DNA of 7,335 bases, taken from Geopsychrobacter sp. GTDB lineage: Bacteria > Desulfobacterota > Desulfuromonadia > Desulfuromonadales > Geopsychrobacteraceae. Positions 1-6,324 of the stretch are shown here, one piece after another. The notes under the pieces are model-generated. The model ran no database searches and was not told the origin of the DNA. It saw only the letters and a list, made by a program, of their open reading frames with translations. Both the position numbers and the translations under genes were made by a program. The stretch's first letter is position 1. Every line of letters begins with the position of its first letter. The DNA lies in contig JAUXIR010000068.1 in the NCBI GenBank assembly GCA_030620915.1, forward strand, positions 1 through 7,335, read 5' to 3'.

Positions 1-6
1 GCATTT

Positions 7-34
7 TTGACAAAAGCAGCACTACGGCTACAAT
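7..34 (+). promoter_or_regulatory. Sigma-70-type promoter of the lipoprotein gene
   Basis: A perfect -35 box TTGACA (7-12) is followed after 16 bases by TACAAT (29-34), a five-of-six match to the -10 consensus. Transcription would begin near position 41, leaving a leader of about 50 bases before the lipoprotein start codon. The match is strong enough to suggest fairly high basal expression by the housekeeping sigma factor. This rests on sequence match only. Confidence 0.65.
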
Positions 35-90
35 TGATATCGCTTTCACACTGAAAATGTCTGCTTTGTTAATCTCCAGGAGGTTCAACC

Positions 91-921
91 ATGCGCCTTT
101 CATTATTCTGTTGCCTGATCGCCCTGTTCCTGCTGCCGGCCTGCTCTGCTACGACCATATCATGCCCCGTTGGAGATCAGATCATAACCCGGATGATTGA
201 TGGACAGGGACGCACCGGCATCAGCGGTCGGGTCCTTCTCAAGGCGGATGCCTCTCCGCTGGCCGGGGCCTACATCAATATCTACCCTGATACCATCTCG
301 AACCTGCTCGGTCCTTCACAGTTTATCTCGGCCCCGACTGAGGCAGACGGCAGCTTCAGTATCGAACTGCCGCCCGGTACCTACTATGTGGTGGCGCGCA
401 AACGGAGCAGCGGCCAAGCCAGCGGCCCGCTGGCCACCGGTGATTATTATTCCGAGCATCAACGGATCATCGCCCGGGTCGCTGAGGGCAAACTCACCCA
501 GGTTGATCTGGAGATGGCCCGGATGAAGGCGCCGATGTTCTTCAAGAAGGATCTGGCCGAAACCCGAACCGACACCGGAATCCGCGGGGTTCTCATCGAC
601 CAGCAGGGCAAGCCGGTTGCCGGCGGTTTCGCCATCGCCTATACCGATGACAACCTGCAGCGACTGCCCGATTTCGCCTCGACCCTGACCAACCAGCAAG
701 GAGAGTTCACCCTCTATCTGCCAGGGGGGGGGAACTACTATCTGGCCGCACGCATTCACGCCTGGGACATGCCACGCGAAGGGGAACTCTACGGTAAGCA
801 TGGCGGTGAAAACCCGGTGGTAATGAAGATTGCAGACAACAGCTTCGTCGAGGGGATCAAAATCCGGATGACTCCCTTTAGTGGAACCTACAAAGAGATG
901 AAGACTCAGCGGCCGTTCTAG
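91..921 (+). CDS. Lipoprotein with two tandem carboxypeptidase-regulatory-like domains
   Basis: The product is 276 residues and is probably a lipid-anchored envelope protein. It starts with a hydrophobic signal peptide ending in a lipobox, LLPAC, so Cys18 would be the lipidated first residue after signal peptidase II cleavage. Two similar beta-rich modules follow, at about residues 43-141 and 162-262. Each has a G-x-V-L entry strand, a D/Q-G-x-F strand and a LPPGTYYVVAR or LPGGGNYYLAAR strand, the pattern of carboxypeptidase-regulatory/transthyretin-like folds. Such domains usually act as adhesion or surface-binding modules; the ligand here is unknown. The start is firm because AGGAGG (78-83) lies seven bases before the ATG. 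It is preceded by its own promoter and faces a convergent gene, so it is probably monocistronic. A run of nine G inside the second module (724-732) is a possible slippage site. Confidence 0.8.
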   Translation: MRLSLFCCLIALFLLPACSATTISCPVGDQIITRMIDGQGRTGISGRVLLKADASPLAGAYINIYPDTISNLLGPSQFISAPTEADGSFSIELPPGTYYVVARKRSSGQASGPLATGDYYSEHQRIIARVAEGKLTQVDLEMARMKAPMFFKKDLAETRTDTGIRGVLIDQQGKPVAGGFAIAYTDDNLQRLPDFASTLTNQQGEFTLYLPGGGNYYLAARIHAWDMPREGELYGKHGGENPVVMKIADNSFVEGIKIRMTPFSGTYKEMKTQRPF

Positions 922-926
922 ATTCG

Positions 927-1010
927 GTGAGGAGTGAGGCGTAAAGGGTGAGGAGAATAATCAGCTGTATTATGGCATCTACTCCTCACCTCTAACGCCT
1001 CACGCCTCAC
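927..1010. repeat. Inverted repeat made of GTGAGGN heptamers between convergent genes
   Basis: The gap between two convergent stop codons is almost exactly filled by a long hairpin. The 29-base arms 927-955 and 982-1010 pair at 25 positions around a 26-base loop. Each arm is a run of four heptamers: GTGAGGA, GTGAGGC, GTAAAGG, GTGAGGA on the left, and GTGAGGC, GTGAGGC, GTTAGAG, GTGAGGA on the right arm read on the minus strand. In both arms the third heptamer is the degenerate one. No T-run follows the stem on either strand, so it is not a classical intrinsic terminator, although it may slow polymerase or protect 3' ends from both sides. It could also be a dispersed intergenic repeat of this genome. 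Confidence 0.75.
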
Positions 1011-1015
1011 AGTCC

Positions 1016-2323
1016 CTAAAGTCCCGAACTGGTCAGAGAATCGGTAATCGCCATCTCCTTCATGCGCAACGCCATCCGCTGGCGAATCAGAGTCGGGATT
1101 TCAACATGCATACAGCCCGCACAATTAGATAGCTTACAGGCCTGTATCCGCTGCAGGGCATTGGCCCCGGCACTGGGTAGCCAGCGAATATTCTCCTGGA
1201 CCAGGAAGTTGCGCTCCTCCCCCTCAAGCAGACTCTTCACCTCCTGATGCGGATCGAAAGTCCGTCCATGCAGGCTCATATCCATCTGTAGTTCCAGCTG
1301 GTAGCCCTGATGGCTGTCAGTACAAAACTGGACCACAATCTCCGGCGAAAGCTCACGGATCATCTTCAGGCCCTGACGCAGCCGCCCGGCGGGATCGAGC
1401 CGAACCTGCTTGCCCGCGACCTCAAGCGCCCCCATCTTGTGCGGATCGGGGTAAGGCGGGAGTCCACCGAGTCCGACGATCACCCGCCGATCGTCGAGAT
1501 TGGTCCCGACATAGCCGTGAACATCGACGATCAGCACCGGCGTCGATCCGGAAAATTGTTTGACGAAACCGCAGAGACCCTCCTCCTGCTTGTAACAGTA
1601 AGGGTGGCCGTTGGCGTCAACATAGGGATAGATCACATCAATATTACTGGGATTAAGTGGCAGTCCCCAGGCTCGCAATTTTTGCAGATTGTGGTCGGCC
1701 AGGGGCTCACGGCCCGAAAAGCCAAGATTGATGATCGCTCCTCGGGCACGGCCTTCGCGCAGAAAATAGAGCGCGACCTCAAGGGTGTGCGGATCGTAGG
1801 GGCCGTGACTGACGGTCAACAGCGGCAGCTCCGGATCTGGGTGGTCGGCCTGCATCAGCAGGCTCCCGCCGGCCTCATCGGCCAGATAGCGACTACTGAA
1901 ACCGGGCAGCAAGCCGCCACAGGGGGTCCAGTCGCAAGTTTCGAGTGGCAGGTAACCAAAAACCCGGGTCAACACCTGTTCACGCCAACTGGGAACAAAG
2001 CGGATGGTCCGCTCCGGCAAGCGGTAGTAGACATAATATCGCCGCTTATCGAGATAGACCCGCGCGTGCAGATCGATCAGCAGCTGACGATTGTAATGAT
2101 TCTGGGTGCTATGCAGCAGACGCTCGGTCAGATCGACCATCCCGGCAAAGGCCTGGCTCGGCAAATCGACCAGTTCGACCCGCTTGAGCCCCCGATAGTC
2201 TTCGCCACCGATCTCGACCTCTAGCCGGTTGAGATGACGTTCGAAGGGCGCGGCAGCATCGACGGTGAAATCGCTGACAAAAAGGGGAGAGATCTTTCTT
2301 GGGGGGTGATTCTCAACAGCCAT
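1016..2323 (-). CDS. Uncharacterised protein, possibly N-formylglutamate amidohydrolase-like
   Basis: I do not recognise this protein with certainty. It is 435 residues from the ATG, or 447 from an in-frame TTG at 2359; neither start has a clear Shine-Dalgarno sequence, and the ATG is the more ordinary choice. The middle region has a pattern reminiscent of the N-formylglutamate amidohydrolase/zinc peptidase fold: SHGPYDPH (172-179), then GFSGREPLADHN (201-212), IVDVHGY (265-271) after a hydrophobic strand, and GYQLELQMDMSLHGR (340-354), similar to the QLEL segment of those enzymes. The histidines and acidic residues there could bind a metal. Near the C-terminus lies a cysteine cluster, Cys396-x4-Cys401-x2-Cys404, which may bind zinc or an Fe-S centre. 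No signal peptide or membrane segment is seen. It starts about 50 bases after mnmH stops, on the same strand, so the two are probably co-transcribed. Confidence 0.6.
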   Translation of the reverse strand: MAVENHPPRKISPLFVSDFTVDAAAPFERHLNRLEVEIGGEDYRGLKRVELVDLPSQAFAGMVDLTERLLHSTQNHYNRQLLIDLHARVYLDKRRYYVYYRLPERTIRFVPSWREQVLTRVFGYLPLETCDWTPCGGLLPGFSSRYLADEAGGSLLMQADHPDPELPLLTVSHGPYDPHTLEVALYFLREGRARGAIINLGFSGREPLADHNLQKLRAWGLPLNPSNIDVIYPYVDANGHPYCYKQEEGLCGFVKQFSGSTPVLIVDVHGYVGTNLDDRRVIVGLGGLPPYPDPHKMGALEVAGKQVRLDPAGRLRQGLKMIRELSPEIVVQFCTDSHQGYQLELQMDMSLHGRTFDPHQEVKSLLEGEERNFLVQENIRWLPSAGANALQRIQACKLSNCAGCMHVEIPTLIRQRMALRMKEMAITDSLTSSGL

Positions 2324-2373
2324 AGTAGACAGGATAACCCGCAAGCAGGTCCGTCGCAAGGGCGGCCGGAAGC

Positions 2374-3414
2374 TCAGACCTGCAGAAGTTGGGAAATGGC
2401 TCGTTTGAGATCGACCACCCCGGCATCAAGGGTCTCGACGCGGATCTCAACCCGACGCGACGGACAGGTATGCATATAGAGCGGGTCATAGTAACCGACC
2501 ATCAACTGGCGAGTCAGCTCTTCCCACTTCTTTTCATGCAGGAGTTTCAGTAACTCCGCGACCGCTGAGCTGCCAAGCCGCTCCTTGAGCGCGAGCAGTG
2601 GCGGCTCGAACGCGGCGGTCAGATCATCGCGCGCCGGATAATCATCGAGAATCACCCGCACCCGATAATCGAGCGAGGCTTCGACCCAAAGGCTCGGCTG
2701 CTCCTGTAGCGCCTGGTAGAAACGGGGCGGGACCACCAGCCGACCGATGTGCCGGCTTTCGCCCTCGGTGAGCAGATAGCCTGCACCACGGCACTCTTCC
2801 AATCGGTCCCAAAGGCGCGCCTCAAACATCTTCTGACCTGGTTGCTCCCCCAGCCCCAGTCCGCCAAAGGCACTCCCACGGTGATTGGCCAACCCCTCAA
2901 GATCGATAACCGGATATGTTTCGGCGGCCATTCGGTGCAGTAAAAGCGTCTTGCCGACGCCGGTCAAGCCACGCAGCACCAGAACCTTACCGAAATCGGT
3001 CTGTGCAAAATAATCGATCACCAGCCGCCGGAAAGCCTTGTGCCCGCCAGTCAACTGGCGGGCCGGGATCCCCCCCAGGTTGAGAAAGGAGGTCAGCGCC
3101 AGTGAACGCATCCCGCCCCGCCAACAAAAAATCACCGCTGGGGGAGAATCCGGTTGGCGCGCCGCTTCGATCTGCCGGAGCAGCTCGGGAATCTTCGGCG
3201 CAACAATCTCTATGCCGCGCCTGCGTGCATCGCGCCGCCCAACCTGCTTGTAAAGGGTGCCGATCTCGGCGCGCTGCGCATCATCCAGAATGGGGACATT
3301 GATCGCACCGGGGATGGTCGCTTCGGCAAACTCCGCCGGAGAGCGCACATCGACAAACAGGGCGCCACGCTGACGAAGTTCCAGGGCTTGATCGAGATCG
3401 ATAACAACTTGCAC
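2374..3414 (-). CDS. mnmH: tRNA 2-selenouridine synthase
   Basis: This 346-residue protein (also called SelU or YbbB) replaces sulfur by selenium in 2-thiouridine at the wobble position of tRNAs for Lys, Glu and Gln, using selenophosphate and going through a geranylated intermediate. An N-terminal rhodanese domain (about 1-135) carries the signature FCWRGGMRS with catalytic Cys97. A P-loop domain follows with Walker A GLTGVGKT (149-156) and the family-typical DLEGLANHRGSAFG (171-184). The length is close to the roughly 360 residues usual for the family, so it looks complete. It starts at GTG: AAGGAG (3422-3427) sits seven bases upstream and no better start exists. The gene implies that the organism makes selenophosphate (SelD), which lies outside the window. 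It heads a probable two-gene operon and is divergent from the initiator tRNA. Confidence 0.93.
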   Translation of the reverse strand: MQVVIDLDQALELRQRGALFVDVRSPAEFAEATIPGAINVPILDDAQRAEIGTLYKQVGRRDARRRGIEIVAPKIPELLRQIEAARQPDSPPAVIFCWRGGMRSLALTSFLNLGGIPARQLTGGHKAFRRLVIDYFAQTDFGKVLVLRGLTGVGKTLLLHRMAAETYPVIDLEGLANHRGSAFGGLGLGEQPGQKMFEARLWDRLEECRGAGYLLTEGESRHIGRLVVPPRFYQALQEQPSLWVEASLDYRVRVILDDYPARDDLTAAFEPPLLALKERLGSSAVAELLKLLHEKKWEELTRQLMVGYYDPLYMHTCPSRRVEIRVETLDAGVVDLKRAISQLLQV

Positions 3415-3421
3415 GTGACAA

Positions 3422-3427
3422 CTCCTT
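3422..3427 (-). promoter_or_regulatory. Ribosome binding site fixing the GTG start of mnmH
   Basis: On the minus strand AAGGAG lies seven bases before a GTG codon that begins the rhodanese domain at its expected point. This decides the start in favour of GTG. Confidence 0.75.
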
Positions 3428-3461
3428 CAGCGTTATTGGTTCAGAGGGGGCCAGACTCAAT

Positions 3462-3495
3462 GCTGCCCGGCAGCCGTTTTGTAGCACCAACGGCT
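3462..3495 (-). other. Two mutually exclusive hairpins in the mnmH leader
   Basis: Two stems can form here in the presumed mnmH leader. One is GCTGCC/GGCAGC with a one-base centre (3462-3474). The other is AGCCGTT/AACGGCT with a ten-base loop (3472-3495). They share bases 3472-3474, so only one can form fully at a time. This layout could serve leader regulation, but the stems are short and neither has a T-run or covers the ribosome binding site, so the functional reading is weak. Confidence 0.25.
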
Positions 3496-3547
3496 CCATG
3501 CCGACAAGGGTGAATCGGGAGCAGAGTGCACTTTTTACCTAAAACCC

Positions 3548-3576
3548 AAAATAAATAGTTGACCTGCAACAGGCAA
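3548..3576 (-). promoter_or_regulatory. Candidate mnmH promoter, divergent from the tRNA promoter
   Basis: On the minus strand TTGCCT (3576-3571) is followed after 17 bases by TATTTT (3553-3548), four of six matches at each box. Transcription would start near 3540 and give a leader of about 125 bases. It overlaps the tRNA promoter on the other strand, so the two would compete for polymerase if both are real. Confidence 0.35.
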
Positions 3577-3587
3577 TCGGGTAGGTT
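3559..3587 (+). promoter_or_regulatory. Promoter of the initiator tRNA gene
   Basis: TTGACC (3559-3564) is separated by 17 bases from TAGGTT (3582-3587), a weak -10 box. The bases just after it, CCCTGACG, are GC-rich, as expected of the discriminator of stable-RNA promoters under stringent control. Position directly before a tRNA gene supports the call; the -10 match alone would not. Confidence 0.5.
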
Positions 3588-3599
3588 CCCTGACGTTGT

Positions 3600-3676
<77 letters not shown>

Positions 3677-3685
3677 AACAAAATC

Positions 3686-3717
3686 AAGGGAATCCGTAAC
3701 TAGCGGATTCCCTTTTT
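3686..3717 (+). terminator. Intrinsic terminator of the initiator tRNA
   Basis: A perfect 11-base stem, AAGGGAATCCG (3686-3696) with CGGATTCCCTT (3704-3714), closes a seven-base loop and runs into five T (3713-3717). It begins ten bases after the tRNA CCA end, so the tRNA is a single-gene transcript. Confidence 0.9.
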
Positions 3718-3808
3718 AATTTTCTGCATGCCTGCCCACCCCGTCCACTTTCACCCAAATCTTTAATATTATTTTATTTTCTGATTTCGCCTGTGATTTC
3801 ATGGAGAT

Positions 3809-3837
3809 TTGCACATTATCCACGTATCTGCTAATTT
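3809..3837 (+). promoter_or_regulatory. Candidate promoter of the Sel1-repeat gene
   Basis: TTGCAC (3809-3814) lies 17 bases before TAATTT (3832-3837), which is preceded by TG in the extended -10 arrangement TGCTAATTT. The location, about 50 bases upstream of the coding start and after the tRNA terminator, is sensible. The hexamer matches are only moderate. Confidence 0.35.
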
Positions 3838-3887
3838 TCATCAGTTAGCTGGTAAAGCCGTCCGTTCCCCCTCGATAGGATCAGACC

Positions 3888-5036
3888 ATGAATGAGCGAA
3901 CCTTTATTGCTGAAAACCGCTACAAACAAGCCGCCGAACTCGGTAAAGCCGATGCGCAGTATAACTACGGCCGCATGTGCGAGCTCGGTGACGGTGCCCC
4001 GCAAAATGATAAAGAGGCCGCCCGCTGGTATCTACTGGCGGCTGAGCAGAACCACATCCAGGCTCAAATGGCGCTCGGTTTTCTCTATGAACAGGGCCAG
4101 GGTGTCGAGCAGAACGATACCGAAGCGGTCAACTGGTATAGCCGCGCTGCCGACAAAGGGGATGCTGACGCCCAGTACAATCTGGGTGTGATGCTCGCGT
4201 TCGGGCAAGGGATTCCATCGAACTATCCCCAGGCTCTCAGTTGGTGTCGTAAAGCCGCAGATCAGGGCCATGTAGAAGCCCAATACACCCTGGGACTGAT
4301 GTACGCCAACGGCGAAGGGATCAAACAGGACTTCGACCAGGCGGTTCAATGGTACCGCAAGGCCGCCCAGGCAGGCAATGCCGATGGTCAGTACAATCTG
4401 GGCATCATGTATGCCTTCGGGCAAGGGGTCGAACAGGACAATTCTCAAGCCTTCAAATGGTGCCGCATGGCCGCCGAACAGGGACATGTCGATGCCCAGC
4501 ACAACCTTGGATTCATGTACGCACGAGGCGAAGGGGTCGAGGCCGACCCCTACGAAGCAGTCAAATGGTACCGCCTCGCCGCTGCGCAGGGGGATCTTGA
4601 TGCTCAGTACAATCTCGGCAGCATGTACATCAAGGGGGAGAACATTCCTCAGGACTACACCGAAGCGCGCAAGTGGTGGACCCTCGCTGCCGAGCAGGGG
4701 AACGCTGCGGCTCAATACAATCTCGGCGTCATCTACGTCTTCGGCTATGGTGTCGAAAAGAGTGATGCCGAAGCGGTGAAATGGTGGAGTAAAGCGGTTG
4801 AGCAGGGCTACACCGATGCACAATATAACCTCGGCGGCATGTATGCTCTCGGACGTGGAGTGGATAAAGACTACATCGCCGCGCACACCTGGCTGAGCCT
4901 GCCTGCCGAGCAGGGCCATGAAGATGCCCAGCGGATCCTCAAAAATCTCGAAAACAAGATGACCCCGGATCAAATCAACACCGCCAAGGTTCAGGCCCAA
5001 CGTGTCTGTGAACGGATGGAAAAGAATATCGGCTGA
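3888..5036 (+). CDS. Sel1-like repeat (TPR-like) protein, nine 36-residue units
   Basis: The 382-residue product is an alpha-solenoid scaffold. Residues 20-343 form nine consecutive units of exactly 36 residues with the Sel1 consensus (AQYNLG-x-MY-x2-G-x-GV, then A-x-KWY-x-KAAEQG). Residues 1-19 hold only the second helix of a further unit (YKQAAELG). The tail (344-382), with MTPDQI and a following A-x2-Q helix, is the cap often seen at the end of these proteins. There is no signal peptide or membrane segment, so it is probably cytoplasmic, unlike many exported Sel1 proteins. An in-frame TAG four codons upstream (3876-3878) bounds the frame, and AGGA (3877-3880) seven bases before the ATG is a modest ribosome binding site. 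Such proteins mediate protein-protein contacts in signalling or envelope stress; the partner cannot be told. It is probably monocistronic. Confidence 0.9.
   Translation: MNERTFIAENRYKQAAELGKADAQYNYGRMCELGDGAPQNDKEAARWYLLAAEQNHIQAQMALGFLYEQGQGVEQNDTEAVNWYSRAADKGDADAQYNLGVMLAFGQGIPSNYPQALSWCRKAADQGHVEAQYTLGLMYANGEGIKQDFDQAVQWYRKAAQAGNADGQYNLGIMYAFGQGVEQDNSQAFKWCRMAAEQGHVDAQHNLGFMYARGEGVEADPYEAVKWYRLAAAQGDLDAQYNLGSMYIKGENIPQDYTEARKWWTLAAEQGNAAAQYNLGVIYVFGYGVEKSDAEAVKWWSKAVEQGYTDAQYNLGGMYALGRGVDKDYIAAHTWLSLPAEQGHEDAQRILKNLENKMTPDQINTAKVQAQRVCERMEKNIG
3945..4916 (+). repeat. 108-base coding periodicity of the Sel1 array
   Basis: The nine Sel1 units are visible in the DNA as a 108-base period without a single insertion or deletion between units. 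Codons for AQYN and WY recur with synonymous differences, so the units are diverged and not recently duplicated. The regular composition also produces a long open frame on the opposite strand that is not a gene. Confidence 0.8.
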
Positions 5037-5050
5037 AAAAAACAGTAAAA

Positions 5051-5097
5051 ACATACAAAAAAGCCGGCCCCGCAATGGGACCGGCTTTTTTGTATGT
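5051..5097. terminator. Bidirectional intrinsic terminator between Sel1 gene and cheV
   Basis: Arms 5051-5071 and 5077-5097 pair over 21 bases with one mismatch around the five-base loop GCAAT. The GC-rich core GCCGG/CCGGC is flanked by six A on one side and six T on the other, so on either strand the hairpin is followed by a U-run. It begins 14 bases after the Sel1 stop codon and lies about 40 bases beyond the restored cheV stop, so it can end both convergent transcripts. Confidence 0.92.
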
Positions 5098-5140
5098 ATC
5101 TATCTTCTGTCAGATTCGAAACGAACCCTGGTCCGTGCGG

Positions 5141-5228
5141 CTAATCCGATCCATCAAATAAAAAATTATCCATCATTCCGACCAGTTTGGGAATTTCCGG
5201 CTTGGTCGCATATCCATCGGCCCCCACC
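5141..5228 (-). other. cheV: Out-of-frame C-terminal remainder of cheV
   Basis: Read one base out of phase with the main cheV frame, this stretch encodes VGADGYATKPEIPKLVG and continues through MMDNFLFDGSD to a TAG. It holds the receiver-domain lysine and last helix expected in CheV, directly abutting the point where the upstream frame stops making sense. It has no start of its own and is best seen as the displaced end of the same gene. Confidence 0.85.
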
Positions 5229-6107
5229 CGAGTCGCACTTGGCCGCCATCTGCTCATTGATCAGCGATGAGAAGAGCACCACGATCACGTCTTTAAGGGC
5301 CGGGTCTTCCTTCACCTTGCGGCACAGAGTCAGACCATCCATCTTCGGCATCTCAATGTCTGAGATCAACAGGTCCAGACGACTGCGAATCCCCTCGCCT
5401 GCCGCATCGGCCTCCTGCTTAAGACGCATGATTTCGCGATAGCACCCCTCACCATCGACAAAAGTTTGCAGGTTAGCGTAACCCACCCCCCTAAGTATCC
5501 TTTCGATGCCGGTGCGGATCAGCGCCGAATCTTCGGCCAACAGGATTCGCATCTGTTGACGATGATCACTGACGCTTTGGTGTTGTTCACCAGTTTCGAA
5601 CGCAGCTTCATAATCGAGGGCCGCTTCTGGATCGAACTCGGCAATGATATGCTCTAGATCGACAATCAGAATTTCACGTCCGTCGATATTAATACTCCCG
5701 GTAAATCGCGGGCTATATTGATCGATAAATGGTGCCATCGGTTGCACTCGATCCCAGGTGATACGATGAATCTGGTTTACCCCATCGACCTTGAAGCCAT
5801 TGGTGCGCCCATTAAATTCACAGACCAGCACCACTTCGCGCACTTCACCCTCAGAGGCATCATAACGCTGAGCAAGGTGCTGCTTCAGATCGACCAACGG
5901 AATCGTACAGCCACGTAGCAGCAGCGTTCCGAGAACAGATTCGGCACTATCTGGAATTCTTGTCACCTGTTCGCCACTGAAAGGGATAATTTCTTTCAGC
6001 TTCTGTACGTTGATGCCGAACGACTGCCCCCCGAGATAAAACTCGATAATCTCCATCTCATTGGTACCACTCTCGAGCAGGATCTCCTGCTTCTGTATAT
6101 TCTCCAT
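5166..6107 (-). CDS. cheV: Chemotaxis coupling protein CheV (CheW-receiver), C-terminus frameshifted
   Basis: CheV couples chemoreceptors to the CheA kinase and its receiver domain is thought to act in adaptation or as a phosphate sink. The N-terminal part (about 9-165) is a CheW domain opening with the CheV-typical ILLESGTNE. A receiver domain begins near 186 with the acidic pair Glu192-Asp193, phosphoacceptor Asp250 in SDIEMPKMDG and Ser280 in LFSS. After residue 293 the frame leaves the family pattern (GGGRWICDQ) and stops at 313 residues. One base less in the G-rich stretch opposite 5221-5229 would restore VGADGYATKPEIPKL and a 321-residue protein, including conserved Lys302. The gene is therefore a pseudogene, a phase variant or carries a sequencing error. 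The start is the ATG at 6107, with GGGAG seven bases upstream, and not the TTG further out. Other che genes are absent from the window. Confidence 0.85.
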   Translation of the reverse strand: MENIQKQEILLESGTNEMEIIEFYLGGQSFGINVQKLKEIIPFSGEQVTRIPDSAESVLGTLLLRGCTIPLVDLKQHLAQRYDASEGEVREVVLVCEFNGRTNGFKVDGVNQIHRITWDRVQPMAPFIDQYSPRFTGSINIDGREILIVDLEHIIAEFDPEAALDYEAAFETGEQHQSVSDHRQQMRILLAEDSALIRTGIERILRGVGYANLQTFVDGEGCYREIMRLKQEADAAGEGIRSRLDLLISDIEMPKMDGLTLCRKVKEDPALKDVIVVLFSSLINEQMAAKCDSGGGRWICDQAGNSQTGRNDG

Positions 6108-6109
6108 AT

Positions 6110-6125
6110 TGGCACTCCCGTTGCT
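6110..6125 (+). promoter_or_regulatory. Sigma-54 promoter-like match, antisense to the cheV start
   Basis: TGGCAC-N5-TTGCT is a full match to the -24/-12 core with exact GG-N10-GC spacing. It points away from cheV into the 5' region of that gene and overlaps the cheV ribosome binding site on the other strand. No gene begins within the next 480 bases, so it may be a chance match or drive an antisense or long leader RNA. Confidence 0.25.
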
Positions 6126-6324
6126 GCTCAAGCCAAAACCTTTATTGATCAACTCTAACCAGAGTTTCGAAGGATGCAAACCTATTTTTAGCTTTTTCTA
6201 AAATTACGCATCTCCATTGACATTCGCCAGAACAGAGAACCTCACGCCGCGCCCATCCCAACCAGGACAGTAGATAATTAGTAAACAAGGGGCAAAATCG
6301 GTCGATCAACCCCTTCCGACATTT

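Noticed and set aside
316..801. Minus-strand open frame opposite the lipoprotein gene
   Set aside because: It is a shadow of a gene with clear signal peptide, start signals and domain repeats on the other strand.
1310..2224. Long plus-strand open frame (304 codons) opposite the amidohydrolase-like gene
   Set aside because: It mirrors the coding bias of the real minus-strand gene, has no sensible domain content and no ribosome binding site.
3816..3824. DnaA-box-like TTATCCACG
   Set aside because: It is a single eight-of-nine match with no companion boxes, AT-rich unwinding region or origin genes nearby.
4032..5075. Minus-strand open frame of 347 codons opposite the Sel1 gene
   Set aside because: Its own 36-residue periodicity is just the complement of the Sel1 repeats, and it runs into the terminator hairpin.
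6142..6179. TTG start extending CheV by 24 residues
   Set aside because: The ATG at 6107 has GGGAG at ideal spacing and begins close to the conserved ILLESGTNE, while the extension lacks support.
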